Shown here piece by piece: positions 1 through 8,901 of a stretch of DNA of 53,692 bases (positions are counted from its first letter, which is position 1; each line of letters opens with the position of its first letter). The notes under the pieces are model-generated. The model saw only the letters and a list, made by a program, of their open reading frames with translations. It had not been told where the DNA came from and made no database searches. Made by a program: the position numbers and the translations under genes. The DNA is from an uncultured Clostridia bacterium (lineage in GTDB: Bacteria; Bacillota; Clostridia; Christensenellales; Borkfalkiaceae): contig CANRPN010000002.1 of assembly GCA_947632505.1 (NCBI GenBank), positions 1 to 53,692 of the forward strand, written 5' to 3'.

Positions 1-2
1 TG

Positions 3-782
3 CTCGTGGTTGCGGCCGTGCTCATCATCGCCTATTTCGGGCTGAAAACTTCCGACGATCGGGAAATTCCCGTCCTGCTTTGGTCGGGTCTTGCAATGGC
101 CGCGGTTGCCGTTGTGCTTTTGCCCGTGGGGTATTTCATTTCTACCCGTCCGAATCAGGAACTCAAAGAGAGATTTCAAAAGTATTCTACCCTTCCCAAG
201 ACGGACATTACCGATTTCGCGGCAGAGATCACTGCCATGCGCGAGGCCTTTGCGGCGGAGAAGGACCCCGCTTCCAACCAATTCTTTATCCGTCCGTTTG
301 CGGGTTCGGCCTGCGTGTCCGATTTCGGCGTTCTCGGCAGCGGAAAAGTGGTTTGGGGCTGTATCGTGCAGGCGAACGAAACCCTCTATCAGAATCAACG
401 GATCGACATGCTCCCCGTTCCCGCTGTGATCTTATATAGCCCCGACGCGTATTTCGACGGCGATCCGCTCGAGCTCAAATGCATTGCCGAACGGCTCTAC
501 AAGGGGAAAGAGGGCAACTTTTTGCGCAATGAGAGCGCATTTTTCACCAACAGACGGTTGAGCGACGCAGTGGCGGACGGCAGGGAGGTCTATGCGAGCT
601 GTATCATGGTCTACCGCCCCCATCTTCCGCTCTACAAGGCGACCGATAATCTTTTTCCCGTGGTCGCATCCCCGTCCGAGCAGTCTGCCTTCGCCCTCAA
701 TCTGAAATATTGGACGGCGAACTTTGCCGCCTACTATGTGCACAACGGGAGCAAGGGTCGGGACGGCATATTTGAGGTTTGA
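3..782 (+). CDS. Membrane protein of unknown function, probably truncated at the window start
   Basis: ORF open to the window edge; N-terminal hydrophobic helices (LIIAYFGL, LLWSGLAMAAVAVVLLPVGYFI). Confidence 0.6.
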   Translation, partial: LVVAAVLIIAYFGLKTSDDREIPVLLWSGLAMAAVAVVLLPVGYFISTRPNQELKERFQKYSTLPKTDITDFAAEITAMREAFAAEKDPASNQFFIRPFAGSACVSDFGVLGSGKVVWGCIVQANETLYQNQRIDMLPVPAVILYSPDAYFDGDPLELKCIAERLYKGKEGNFLRNESAFFTNRRLSDAVADGREVYASCIMVYRPHLPLYKATDNLFPVVASPSEQSAFALNLKYWTANFAAYYVHNGSKGRDGIFEV

Positions 783-867
783 GTTAAAAATTTTCCGTAT
801 CATGCGCCGCCGCCCTTCGGCAACATATGGAACGTGCGAGCGGGGCAAAATGATAAATTATAAAACT

Positions 868-997
868 GTCATGTCGACTAAGCGCAGCGCATGGAGACAT
901 CTCTACCGCACCTTGGCGCCCCCTGTGGGGGAGCTGGCAAACCCTTTCCCCCTCGCGTTGCTCGGGTACTTTCCCTTTCAGGGACAACAGGGAGAAT
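868..997. repeat. Intergenic repeat remnant: GTCATGTCGACTAAGCGCAGCGCATGGAGACATCTC followed by GGCGCCCCCTGTGGGGGAGCTGGCA
   Basis: First part resembles the copy at 5441-5487; second part resembles the G/C-run palindromes at 15016-15140. Confidence 0.5.
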
Positions 998-1016
998 AAT
1001 GCAGGGAAAATAAACC

Positions 1017-1781
1017 TCACTTTTGCAAAAAGCGGTTAGGGGAATAGACGGACAGCTTGCTGCGCTCCTCCATGACGGCAAATGCGCGATCCCTCAGTTC
1101 GCGCTTTTGCTCCTTAGGGTGCAGACTTTCGTCCGAAAAGAAAGGGCCGTCGATATAGACCGTCGCCTTGATGCCGAACGGCCTGCGCTTGCGGTAAGTG
1201 GTGGTAAATGTGAATACGGGCTTTCCCGTGGCGACGGGATAGGCAAAGGAAATTGCCGAAAAGGGCCGTATGCCCGTATAGAGCGGCCAGATGTGCGCCT
1301 CGGGATAGATGGCGATCACATTCCCCTTACTTGCCCGCGTTTCGACCGCCGCAAGAAAGTTCTTTTGCGTTTCCCAACCGTCGGGGACGGGCATTCCGCC
1401 CAAGTCCTCCACGACGCGCTTCAAAACGGGAATGGACACCGCGTCCGAACTGACGATGACGAACGGCTTCTTCGGAAAGGACACCATGGAGGGAGTGAAC
1501 GCGTCGCCCGCCGCCCGCGTGTGGTTGCCGTACAGGAAATATCCCCCCTTGCGGTAGGGACGTAATTTCTCCCGTCCCACGATCTTTTGTCCGCAGGAAA
1601 TTTTCAGAAAGAGAAAACAGACGGGCGTTGCGAAAAAATGGTGCAGCGCCCATGCAAGCGATCGGCGCAATCTGCTCTTCGGCAGATAGCAATAGTGCGG
1701 CGGGAGCCGTTTGGCGGCGATGTTCGTTCCCGCAAAATCGTCGTTGAGCGGGTCGCTGTAATAAAACGTTTTCCCCTTCAT
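1017..1781 (-). CDS. PlsC-like 1-acyl-glycerol-phosphate acyltransferase family protein
   Basis: GNHTRAAGDAF (HX4D-type motif) and YPEAHIWP; start codon overlaps the upstream stop (ATGA). Confidence 0.8.
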   Translation of the reverse strand: MKGKTFYYSDPLNDDFAGTNIAAKRLPPHYCYLPKSRLRRSLAWALHHFFATPVCFLFLKISCGQKIVGREKLRPYRKGGYFLYGNHTRAAGDAFTPSMVSFPKKPFVIVSSDAVSIPVLKRVVEDLGGMPVPDGWETQKNFLAAVETRASKGNVIAIYPEAHIWPLYTGIRPFSAISFAYPVATGKPVFTFTTTYRKRRPFGIKATVYIDGPFFSDESLHPKEQKRELRDRAFAVMEERSKLSVYSPNRFLQK

Positions 1782-2914
1782 TTTTTCTTTCCCAAAGCGG
1801 CGGTCTCTTCGAGCATTTGCTCCATTTTCCGCATGCAATCCTCCTGGTGGAATTGCTCCTTAAATGTGCGGTACTTCTCCCGATAGGCCGCGATCCGCGC
1901 GGGGTCGCGGTAAAAATAGGAAATTTTTTCGGCGAGATCGCGCCCATTTCCCGCACGGAACAGGCAGTGGCTGTCGAGGGCGAAGTTCTTGGTCGCGCTT
2001 CGCTTGGAATCGCAGATGATCGGAACAAGCCCCACGGCGATCGCTTCGAGGCAGGAGATCGCTTCGATCTCGACGACGGCCGTGTGCACATAGAGGTCCG
2101 CGCCTCTCAAAACGGCGGGAAGTTCTTCCCGGGAATAGAAGCGGAAATCGGCGTCCACCTTCTTGCGCGCGGCGAGCCGTTTCAGTTTCTTCTCCTTGGG
2201 ACCGCAGCCCGCAAAACAGAGCTTGACCTTGTCCCGGAAATCGCTCTTTGCAATGGCCTTGATGAGCGTTCCCTGCGCCTTTTCGTTGCTGAACCGTCCG
2301 ATACAGAAGATCGTAAATTTTTCGCTCAGCCGCTTTTGCTCCCGCGGGAGGAAAAAGGCCTCGTTGACTCCGTTGGAGATCACGCGGCAGGGGAGGGTCC
2401 GCTTGATCTGCTTTTCAAACAGCTCCTTGATGAATTGCGTGGGATAGTGAACGGTATCCACCCGCTTGTAGAGGACATGATAAAAGCACAGATAGGTGAT
2501 ATGATTGGCGAGGGGGTTGTTCATACAGGCGATGTGGGCGGTGACGTTTTCCGCCTGCGCGTGAAAGCTCGCCGTGACGGGAATGCCCCTCTCTTTCGCA
2601 AGTTTTGCTGCGGCGACCCCGAGGGGGAAGGGCATGAGAACGTGCACCACGTCCGCTCCTTCGAGCGCACGTGCGAGCACTGTTTTGTCCGCCTTGGCGA
2701 GATAGACATTGTTCACTTTCAAAATCAAGTTGACGGGCCCCCAATTCTGCACGGGAACGACCTCGAAGCCATCTTCCCCCTGCCTGTCCCGATCGGCGCA
2801 GACGACGGTCACTTCATGTCCCCTCTCTTTGAGAAACCCGATCAGATTATAGGCGGCAAGCGTTGTGCCGTTGTTCGGCTTTCCCAAAACATCACAGACG
2901 ATGGCGATCTTCAT
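1778..2914 (-). CDS. Glycosyltransferase family 4 (diacylglycerol glycosyltransferase-like)
   Basis: N-terminal MKIAIVCDVLGKPNNGTTLAAYNL; ISNGVNEAFF; IFCIGRFSNEKAQGTLIKA; E-x7-E region EIEAISCLEA. Confidence 0.85.
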   Translation of the reverse strand: MKIAIVCDVLGKPNNGTTLAAYNLIGFLKERGHEVTVVCADRDRQGEDGFEVVPVQNWGPVNLILKVNNVYLAKADKTVLARALEGADVVHVLMPFPLGVAAAKLAKERGIPVTASFHAQAENVTAHIACMNNPLANHITYLCFYHVLYKRVDTVHYPTQFIKELFEKQIKRTLPCRVISNGVNEAFFLPREQKRLSEKFTIFCIGRFSNEKAQGTLIKAIAKSDFRDKVKLCFAGCGPKEKKLKRLAARKKVDADFRFYSREELPAVLRGADLYVHTAVVEIEAISCLEAIAVGLVPIICDSKRSATKNFALDSHCLFRAGNGRDLAEKISYFYRDPARIAAYREKYRTFKEQFHQEDCMRKMEQMLEETAALGKKK

Positions 2915-3044
2915 GTCCCTCCTCCTCAGTCATGCTGCGGCGTGATAACAAAAGTAAGTTGTCATAATTTTTCATGACGATTTTTATTATAGCATGGGAC
3001 GAAAGAGCTGTCAACAAAAAACGAAATCTCTTTTCGAAAAAAAT

Positions 3045-3080
3045 GAGCGGCGGCCTTCCTTTTCGGAAGGCCGCCGCTCT
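3045..3080 (-). terminator. Rho-independent terminator after the PHP gene
   Basis: GAGCGGCGGCCTTCC/GGAAGGCCGCCGCTC hairpin followed on the minus strand by a T run. Confidence 0.8.
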
Positions 3081-3095
3081 GAAAATGTTCCGCAT

Positions 3096-3956
3096 TCAAA
3101 TGCGATGCAGCCGTTTGCAAACGGACAAGAGGGAGATCGCCTCATAGGGGACGGGCGCGCCGTCCGAGCAGACCTGTCCGAGCGAGACCGTCTTGTTCTT
3201 GCCGTGATAGTCGCTTCCGCAGGTGACGAGGAGCCCCCGCTCCCGTGCAAGTCCCGAAAGTGCGGCGCACTCTTCGGCCGTATACTGCGAATACCAACAT
3301 TCCAGCCCGCGCAGACCCCATTCGGAGAATTTGTTTAACCGCTTTTCCGTGCGTTCTAACGAAAACTCTTTCTTTTCTCCCAAAGGGTGCGCCCAGACCG
3401 TGAGGCAATCCGCCCCATTCAGCCCTTCGATCACTTCACGGGAGGAAAGTTTCAGATCGGAGTAGTGCACGTTGAGGTAAGTTTCGATCGCCTCCCCCAC
3501 CGTTTTGGCGTAGCCCAACTCGATCAAAAAATTCGCGAGCATGGGCTTGTTCGGATTCTTGCTCGCGGCGATCTTTTTGAGCTGTTCCTCGCCGAACGCG
3601 ATCTGAAAGTTTTCTTTCAAATGATTTAAGAGACGTTCGCTCCGTTTCCGCCGAAACAACTGCCCCCGCGCGACGAGCGCACCGACCGCCTCCTCTCCGG
3701 GAGCATAGTCGTAAACGAGGATATGCACCGTGTCCCCATCGTCCTCGGTGGAAAACTCGATGCCCGTGAGGAAGGCGATTTCCGCTTCTCCCTCTTTCGA
3801 AAGCCGTCCGCCTTTGAGGAGACGTTCGCAACCCTCCGTCGTATCATGGTCGGTCAAGGCCATAAAACGGATCCCGCGCTGCCTGTTCTTTTTCAAAAGC
3901 TCCTCAACGGTGTCGGTTCCGTCCGAAAAAACCGAATGTTGATGAAGATCGATCAT
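3096..3956 (-). CDS. PHP-domain metal-dependent phosphoesterase
   Basis: MIDLHQHSVFSDGTDTVEEL, ALTDHDTTEG, CGSDYHG metal-site motifs. Confidence 0.9.
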   Translation of the reverse strand: MIDLHQHSVFSDGTDTVEELLKKNRQRGIRFMALTDHDTTEGCERLLKGGRLSKEGEAEIAFLTGIEFSTEDDGDTVHILVYDYAPGEEAVGALVARGQLFRRKRSERLLNHLKENFQIAFGEEQLKKIAASKNPNKPMLANFLIELGYAKTVGEAIETYLNVHYSDLKLSSREVIEGLNGADCLTVWAHPLGEKKEFSLERTEKRLNKFSEWGLRGLECWYSQYTAEECAALSGLARERGLLVTCGSDYHGKNKTVSLGQVCSDGAPVPYEAISLLSVCKRLHRI

Positions 3957-3982
3957 GTTTTCGCCTCTCTTTCTCGGTTTCC

Positions 3983-4012
3983 GAAAGAGGAACGGCGAGC
4001 CGTTCCTCTTTC
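3983..4012 (-). terminator. Terminator after the aquaporin gene
   Basis: GAAAGAGGAACGGC/GCCGTTCCTCTTTC hairpin just past the stop. Confidence 0.65.
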
Positions 4013-4025
4013 TTGCATACCATGG

Positions 4026-4724
4026 TTATTCTTGCGTCTTTTGTTCTTTCTTGCTTTCAAGGAAGCTGTACAACACCGCCGCCAGCATCGCGCCCAAAAT
4101 GGGACCGACGATAAAGATCCAGATTTGCGAGATCGCGGTAAAGTCGCCGCCGATCATCTGCAAAAGTGCGGGACCGATGGAACGCGCGGGATTGACGGAC
4201 GTGCCCGTCAGACGGATCCCGAGCAGGTGCACGAGAGTGAGCGCAAGCCCGATGACGACGCCCGTGACGGCCTTGTTCTCCGTCTTGCTCGTAACGCCCA
4301 AAATGGCGAGCACGAACGCAAAGGTCAGAACGATCTCTACAATGAGCCCCACAAACAGCGAACCCGTTTCGCCGTAAGCCGAGATGGCGACCGTATTTCC
4401 GCCCAGATTCGCAAAACTTCCGAAGAAGAGCCCGACGACTGCCGCGCCCGCGATTGCGCCCACGATTTGGCTGAGCACATAGCCGACGTACTCCCGCACC
4501 GTCATCTTACCGCTCACGAGCATCGCCGTGGATACGGCGGGGTTGATGTGGCAACCCGAGATATTTCCGATTGAGTAGGCCATGGCGACGATGACAAGTC
4601 CGAAAGCAAGCGCAGTGGCGACGATGCCCGCATTCCCTTCACAGCCCGTGGCGACTGCCACGCCGCAACCGAATACGACGAGCACGAAGGTGCCGATGCA
4701 TTCCGCAATACATTTTTTCAGCAT
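4026..4724 (-). CDS. Aquaporin / MIP-family channel
   Basis: Two NPA boxes (INPAVSTAM, VNPARSIGPAL); RBS AGGAGG upstream of MLKKCIAECIGTF. Confidence 0.93.
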   Translation of the reverse strand: MLKKCIAECIGTFVLVVFGCGVAVATGCEGNAGIVATALAFGLVIVAMAYSIGNISGCHINPAVSTAMLVSGKMTVREYVGYVLSQIVGAIAGAAVVGLFFGSFANLGGNTVAISAYGETGSLFVGLIVEIVLTFAFVLAILGVTSKTENKAVTGVVIGLALTLVHLLGIRLTGTSVNPARSIGPALLQMIGGDFTAISQIWIFIVGPILGAMLAAVLYSFLESKKEQKTQE

Positions 4725-4925
4725 GTTTGAAAAACCTCCTTTTCTTATCGGCATTGTAGCACGTTTGCGGCGCGATGTCAACATGATTTTCCAATCCTTT
4801 GCGGAGCTATCCTTTTGCAAAAGTAATTTTTTGAAAAAATTTTTTTCGATTCTTGACTTATTTTGCGTTTGATGGTAAACTATTTGTGGTATATAAAGAA
4901 AAACGAAAAAGCGAGGTACCCTCCC

Positions 4926-5375
4926 ATGATCCAATATTCCTTGAAAGCGCTCTCCGCGGATGAGCTCTCCTTTAAGGTCAATCCCATTAAGGCCACCCCC
5001 GACACGAAGTTCGAGATCAAGCCTTTCTTTTCCCGCCAGATCCGCCAGGCGAACGAGAACCCGAAGATCAACATCGTCATCCTCGAATGCAAGATCGAGA
5101 GCACAGAAGAATCGCCCAAACCTTTCAACCTGCTGACGCGGTTCGTAGGCGTGTTCGAGGTAAGCAATATGAATACCGACGAGGACAGGAGAATTTTCGC
5201 CATCAACGCGACGGAGACGATGTTCCCCTATCTGCGCGCGGCGGTCACCAACCTCACGGCGGATGCGCTCATCAATCCGCTCACGCTGCCCGTTGTTCCG
5301 GGGGCTACCCTCTTCCCCGACGACCGCGGCCCCAACCAATACACCCTGAATTTTGACCCGACCGTACTCAACTGA
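4926..5375 (+). CDS. SecB-like chaperone-fold protein
   Basis: FNLLTRFVGVFEV and MFPYLRAAVTNLTADALINPLTLPVVPG match the SecB LFPYxRexxxxLtxxxxxPxxxLP pattern. Confidence 0.65.
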   Translation: MIQYSLKALSADELSFKVNPIKATPDTKFEIKPFFSRQIRQANENPKINIVILECKIESTEESPKPFNLLTRFVGVFEVSNMNTDEDRRIFAINATETMFPYLRAAVTNLTADALINPLTLPVVPGATLFPDDRGPNQYTLNFDPTVLN

Positions 5376-5391
5376 TTTGACGGCAAAAAGC

Positions 5392-5420
5392 AACCCCGCG
5401 TTTTCACGCGGGGTGTTTTT
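5392..5420 (+). terminator. Rho-independent terminator
   Basis: ACCCCGCGTTTTCACGCGGGGT followed by GTTTTTG. Confidence 0.8.
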
Positions 5421-5440
5421 GATGGATGCTTTTTTATTTT

Positions 5441-5487
5441 GTCATTTCGACCGTAGCGAATGCAATGAGCGAAGTGGAGAAATCTCT
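5441..5487. repeat. Intergenic repeat GTCATTTCGACCGTAGCGAATGCAATGAGCGAAGTGGAGAAATCTC
   Basis: Similar to 868-904; resembles a GTCATTTCGACC...GGAGAAATCTC repeat common in gut bacterial genomes (recalled, not searched). Confidence 0.6.
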
Positions 5488-5496
5488 TGCTCCTTT

Positions 5497-6144
5497 TTAA
5501 GAAAGAGGTTTGTCATTCAGAATAACCTGCATCTTCGTCATAAAACTTTTTGCTTTCAACAAAGCATCGTTGTATTTTTCATCTCCCTCATAACAGATGA
5601 ACACGTTTTGGTCCAAAAAGTTTACGGGAAATTGTTTGCCGTCCTTGAACGCCAATAAGACGATGATCGCCCGAACGATTTGGTTCGAGGAGCCGCTCGT
5701 AACCGCTTTCCCTGTGTGAAGCATGCCGACCGATACGCCCGTGCCGCGCGTGGTCGCACTCGTACTGACGCTCCCGTTGTTGATAATAAGCTCTGCGCTG
5801 AACAGATCGTCAAAACCATAGACCTTCAATTCATAGGGACGGAGAATATAACATGCGATCTTACGACTGGTTTGATCGATCTCCACATTCACATTGTCCT
5901 CGATTTTCCCTTTGTAGCAACGGTCAATCTCCTCATAACCGAATGAACCGATCCTCTCCGAGGAGACAAATCCGCTCCCCTTTAATTCCCGTTGCACCTG
6001 CTCGTAACTCTCTTTCGCCACGGGAACCAGTGCGTCGAATTTTTCTTTTTCCCGTTTCCTCTCTCTTTTTCCTACTTGGGCGGCTATCAAGATCACCGAC
6101 CCAAAGATAACCGCAACGACGAGAAAAATAATAACCAAAATCAT
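5497..6144 (-). CDS. Membrane-anchored protein of unknown function
   Basis: N-terminal TM MILVIIFLVVAVIFGSVILIAAQVG followed by a soluble domain; divergent to the XRE regulator. Confidence 0.6.
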   Translation of the reverse strand: MILVIIFLVVAVIFGSVILIAAQVGKRERKREKEKFDALVPVAKESYEQVQRELKGSGFVSSERIGSFGYEEIDRCYKGKIEDNVNVEIDQTSRKIACYILRPYELKVYGFDDLFSAELIINNGSVSTSATTRGTGVSVGMLHTGKAVTSGSSNQIVRAIIVLLAFKDGKQFPVNFLDQNVFICYEGDEKYNDALLKAKSFMTKMQVILNDKPLS

Positions 6145-6157
6145 TTCTTCTCTCCAT

Positions 6158-6207
6158 AAACTACCGAAATGGTAGTTTTTCTTATATTATACTACCACTT
6201 TGGTATG
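6158..6207. promoter_or_regulatory. Two tandem palindromic operators in the divergent promoter
   Basis: AAACTACCGAAATGGTAGTTT and TACTACCACTTTGGTATG; ACTACC half-sites start 31 bp apart (6160, 6191). Confidence 0.65.
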
Positions 6208-6450
6208 ATGTCAATAAGAAAAGGAAAATTACGAAAAAAAGTGGAAATTATTTTGGGAAAACGATTAAAGGAACTCCGACAGGAGCACGGACTGACGCAA
6301 AAGGAGCTCTCTTTTGCACTCGGACTGAATGCCGTTACCTACCTGCACTACGAAAAAGGACAACGTGAGCCGCCGCTGGCCGTGCTTGCCGACATGGCAA
6401 AATATTTTGATGTTTCCGTCGATTTTCTTTTGGGGCTGAAAGAATATTGA
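6205..6450 (+). CDS. XRE/Cro-type helix-turn-helix regulator
   Basis: GKRLKELRQEHGLTQKELSFALGLNAVTYLHYEKGQREPPLAVLADMAKYFDVSVDFLLG; exact start uncertain. Confidence 0.9.
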   Translation: MMSIRKGKLRKKVEIILGKRLKELRQEHGLTQKELSFALGLNAVTYLHYEKGQREPPLAVLADMAKYFDVSVDFLLGLKEY

Positions 6451-6477
6451 AGTTCCGAAGTCTGTTAAAAAAAGATA

Positions 6478-6506
6478 AAAACTCCCGAGGCCTCGGGAGT
6501 TTTTTG
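6478..6506. terminator. Bidirectional terminator
   Basis: AAAACTCCCGAGGCCTCGGGAGTTTTTT between convergent genes. Confidence 0.85.
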
Positions 6507-6522
6507 TCGCTTAAAAGAAACC

Positions 6523-7422
6523 TTACGCTTTCTCTTCGAAAATTTTGTCGAAGAAGGAGAGCAGCGTGTTCCACTTTTCCTCCCGTTCCATCCGCTCGTT
6601 CAAAAACTCATGGCGGGAATTTTCGAAGAGCACCATGCGCAAATTTTTCATGCCCTGCTTGCGGTAGTATGCCGCAAGTTTTTTTACGCCTTTTCCCATG
6701 TCTCCAACGGGATCGTCCGCACCCGAAACAAGAAGAACGGGCAGTTCTTTGGGAAGCCCCGCGGAATATTTTTCGGTGTAAAGTCCGTGCAAGCCCTTGA
6801 AAAAGTCCTTATAAAACCGATTGGAACAGGTAAACCCGGAGAGAGGATCCTCATGATAAGTCAGATTGTTGGAGAGATCGTTGCTGAGCCATTGCCCATT
6901 GTCGAACTTCTTCGCATAGGCGCCGAAAGAGAGTTTTTCAATGAGCTTAGCGGGTTTTTTCGCGCCGAAAAGACAGCCCATGCCCGCGACAAAGGAGCCG
7001 AGATAGACCTCAAAATCCTTTTTATAGCTGCTCCCGCCGATTACGATGCCATCCAACTTGTCTCCGTACTTTCCCAAATACGCCTGGGCGAGAAAGGAAC
7101 CGTAAGAGAACCCGAACAAAAAATAGGGAAGTCCCGCATATTTGCGGCGGTAAAAATCGGTGATGGACGCCTCGTCCTTTAAGGTATCCGCGAACATGTT
7201 CCCCTTGCAGTAGCCAAGCGCATCGCGATCGGTGAGCCCGTGCCCCCGATGATCGTCGGCGATGACCAAATAACCGTGCTCGTTCAGGAACTGCGCAAAC
7301 CCTTCGTACCGTGCGGCGTGCTCGGCCATTCCGTGGACGATCTGCACCACGCCCTTCGGCTCTTCCACCGCAAGCCATTCATGCACAAAAATGTTTTTTC
7401 CGTCAAAACTCGTGAAATCCAT
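6523..7422 (-). CDS. Alpha/beta hydrolase (monoacylglycerol lipase/lysophospholipase-like)
   Basis: VQIVHGMAEHAARYE, DDHRGHG, GFSYGSFLA nucleophile elbow, SRHEFLNE. Confidence 0.88.
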   Translation of the reverse strand: MDFTSFDGKNIFVHEWLAVEEPKGVVQIVHGMAEHAARYEGFAQFLNEHGYLVIADDHRGHGLTDRDALGYCKGNMFADTLKDEASITDFYRRKYAGLPYFLFGFSYGSFLAQAYLGKYGDKLDGIVIGGSSYKKDFEVYLGSFVAGMGCLFGAKKPAKLIEKLSFGAYAKKFDNGQWLSNDLSNNLTYHEDPLSGFTCSNRFYKDFFKGLHGLYTEKYSAGLPKELPVLLVSGADDPVGDMGKGVKKLAAYYRKQGMKNLRMVLFENSRHEFLNERMEREEKWNTLLSFFDKIFEEKA

Positions 7423-7603
7423 TTCATCGCTCCTTTTGTCTCTATTATATAAAAACAGAGCCGAAATATCAAGCATTTTCCGAAGATTTCCCGCAGCGGA
7501 AAATTCCTCCTCGGTTGCCGAAAACTCACCTGTATGGTTTGATTGATTTTACACCGCGCGGTCTGTTACAATACCCACGAGAAAACGAATAAAGGGGGTT
7601 CCT

Positions 7604-8497
7604 ATGCGAAACGGATTGCGCATCGCCGCACTTGCAGGGGCAATACTTTTTTCCCTGCCCTTTACGGCTTGCGGCAAGAGCGAAGAATTGTACGAAAGAC
7701 CCTCCCTCCCGGAGACCGACTTCCCCGAAGCGCCTGCGCTTCCCGAAACACTGCCCGAGGAACAGACCGAAACACCCTCCGAAGAACAGACCGAAACACA
7801 CGAAGAGCGCGAACCTCTTCCCGAGGAGACCGCACCGGAGCCCGAGCCCGAACAAGGCGCGCAGAAAGAGACCTATCTTCAAGTTCTGGTGAGCGGATTA
7901 AACGTACGCACGGGTGCGGGAACACAATTTTCCTCACTCGGGCAGGCGGACAAAGGAACGCTTTTGAAATGCGCGGGAAAAAACGGAAATTGGTATGAGA
8001 CCTGTTACTGCGGGAAACAGGCGTATGTGAGCGCGGAAGCCAAATACATAGCGACCGTAACGCTCGAACCGGGCAGCGAAAAGACGGAAAAGATCATCGA
8101 AGAAGGGCTCAGACTTCTCGGCACGCCCTATGTATACGGCGCGGTGCGGCTGCACGACGGAAACGGCAGATTGCTGAAAAATTTCACGGCGGCGCAGTTC
8201 GATTGCTCCTCACTGATGCAATATATCTTTTATAAAGGGGCGAACATCCTCCTTGACGTCACCACCCGTACGCAGATAAAACAGGGAACGTCGGTGGCAT
8301 GGAAGGACATCAGGCGGGGAGATCTTCTCTTCTTCACCAACGCCTCACGGAAAAATAAAACGGGGATCGAACGGGTGGGACACGTTGCCCTCTACCTCGG
8401 AGAAAATTATATCTTGCACACGGCGTCCGATTTTGCGAAAATCGAACAGATCACTCCCCTGCGCAAGAGCTATTTCCTCGAAGCCAGACGGCTGTAA
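7604..8497 (+). CDS. Lipoprotein with SH3b and NlpC/P60 peptidase domains
   Basis: Lipobox FTAC; SGLNVRTGAGTQFSSLG (SH3b); QFDCSSLMQYIF catalytic Cys; GHVALYLGENYILHT His. Confidence 0.9.
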   Translation: MRNGLRIAALAGAILFSLPFTACGKSEELYERPSLPETDFPEAPALPETLPEEQTETPSEEQTETHEEREPLPEETAPEPEPEQGAQKETYLQVLVSGLNVRTGAGTQFSSLGQADKGTLLKCAGKNGNWYETCYCGKQAYVSAEAKYIATVTLEPGSEKTEKIIEEGLRLLGTPYVYGAVRLHDGNGRLLKNFTAAQFDCSSLMQYIFYKGANILLDVTTRTQIKQGTSVAWKDIRRGDLLFFTNASRKNKTGIERVGHVALYLGENYILHTASDFAKIEQITPLRKSYFLEARRL

Positions 8498-8509
8498 GCG
8501 AAAATTAAA

Positions 8510-8537
8510 AAAGACGGGGCGCGCAGTCCCGTCTTTC
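8510..8537. terminator. Bidirectional terminator
   Basis: AAAGACGGG...CCCGTCTTT between convergent genes. Confidence 0.75.
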
Positions 8538-8546
8538 TTTTCCGTT

Positions 8547-8741
8547 TTAGCAGCCGCTGCAATGTTTGCAGTCGCCGTTACAATGTTTGTGCGGCTTGCC
8601 CGTGGAGGAATAGATTTGTCCCGACCACTCCCGCTCGGCGGTCTTTCCGCACGCGGGGCATTTTACCTCTTCTTCATGTCCCTTTACAAGTTCCTCGAAC
8701 TGTTTTCCGCAGTGCGGACATCTGTACTCCAAGATGGGCAT
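8547..8741 (-). CDS. FmdB-type zinc-ribbon protein
   Basis: MPILEYRCPHCGKQFEELV...KCPACGKTAEREWSGQIY. Confidence 0.9.
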   Translation of the reverse strand: MPILEYRCPHCGKQFEELVKGHEEEVKCPACGKTAEREWSGQIYSSTGKPHKHCNGDCKHCSGC

Positions 8742-8901
8742 TTCCTATCCCTCCCTTTCTATTATAGCCCCTCGCTCATCCGTTTGCAAGCGTTTTGTGT
8801 TTTTGGGGAGAAATTCTTTTCGCCGTGCCCTTGCGGAAGGAAGGACCTCGGCGAAGCCGGGGCAGAACTTGTTCCGCACGGAAAAAGATTTTTCGTGAAA
8901 A

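Noticed and set aside
3352-3364. Further copies of the CTAAC-type motif (3352, 10166, 42198, 46107)
   Set aside because: These lie in coding sequence and lack the second repeat and a nearby -35/-10.
4026-5393. 455-aa ORF extending the aquaporin upstream
   Set aside because: Aquaporin starts at 4724 with an RBS; the extension is antisense to the SecB-like gene.
7739-7812. Short tandem repeat in the NlpC/P60 lipoprotein gene (GAACAGACCGAAACAC...)
   Set aside because: About two copies of a 24-bp unit encoding a Pro/Glu-rich linker; ordinary low complexity.
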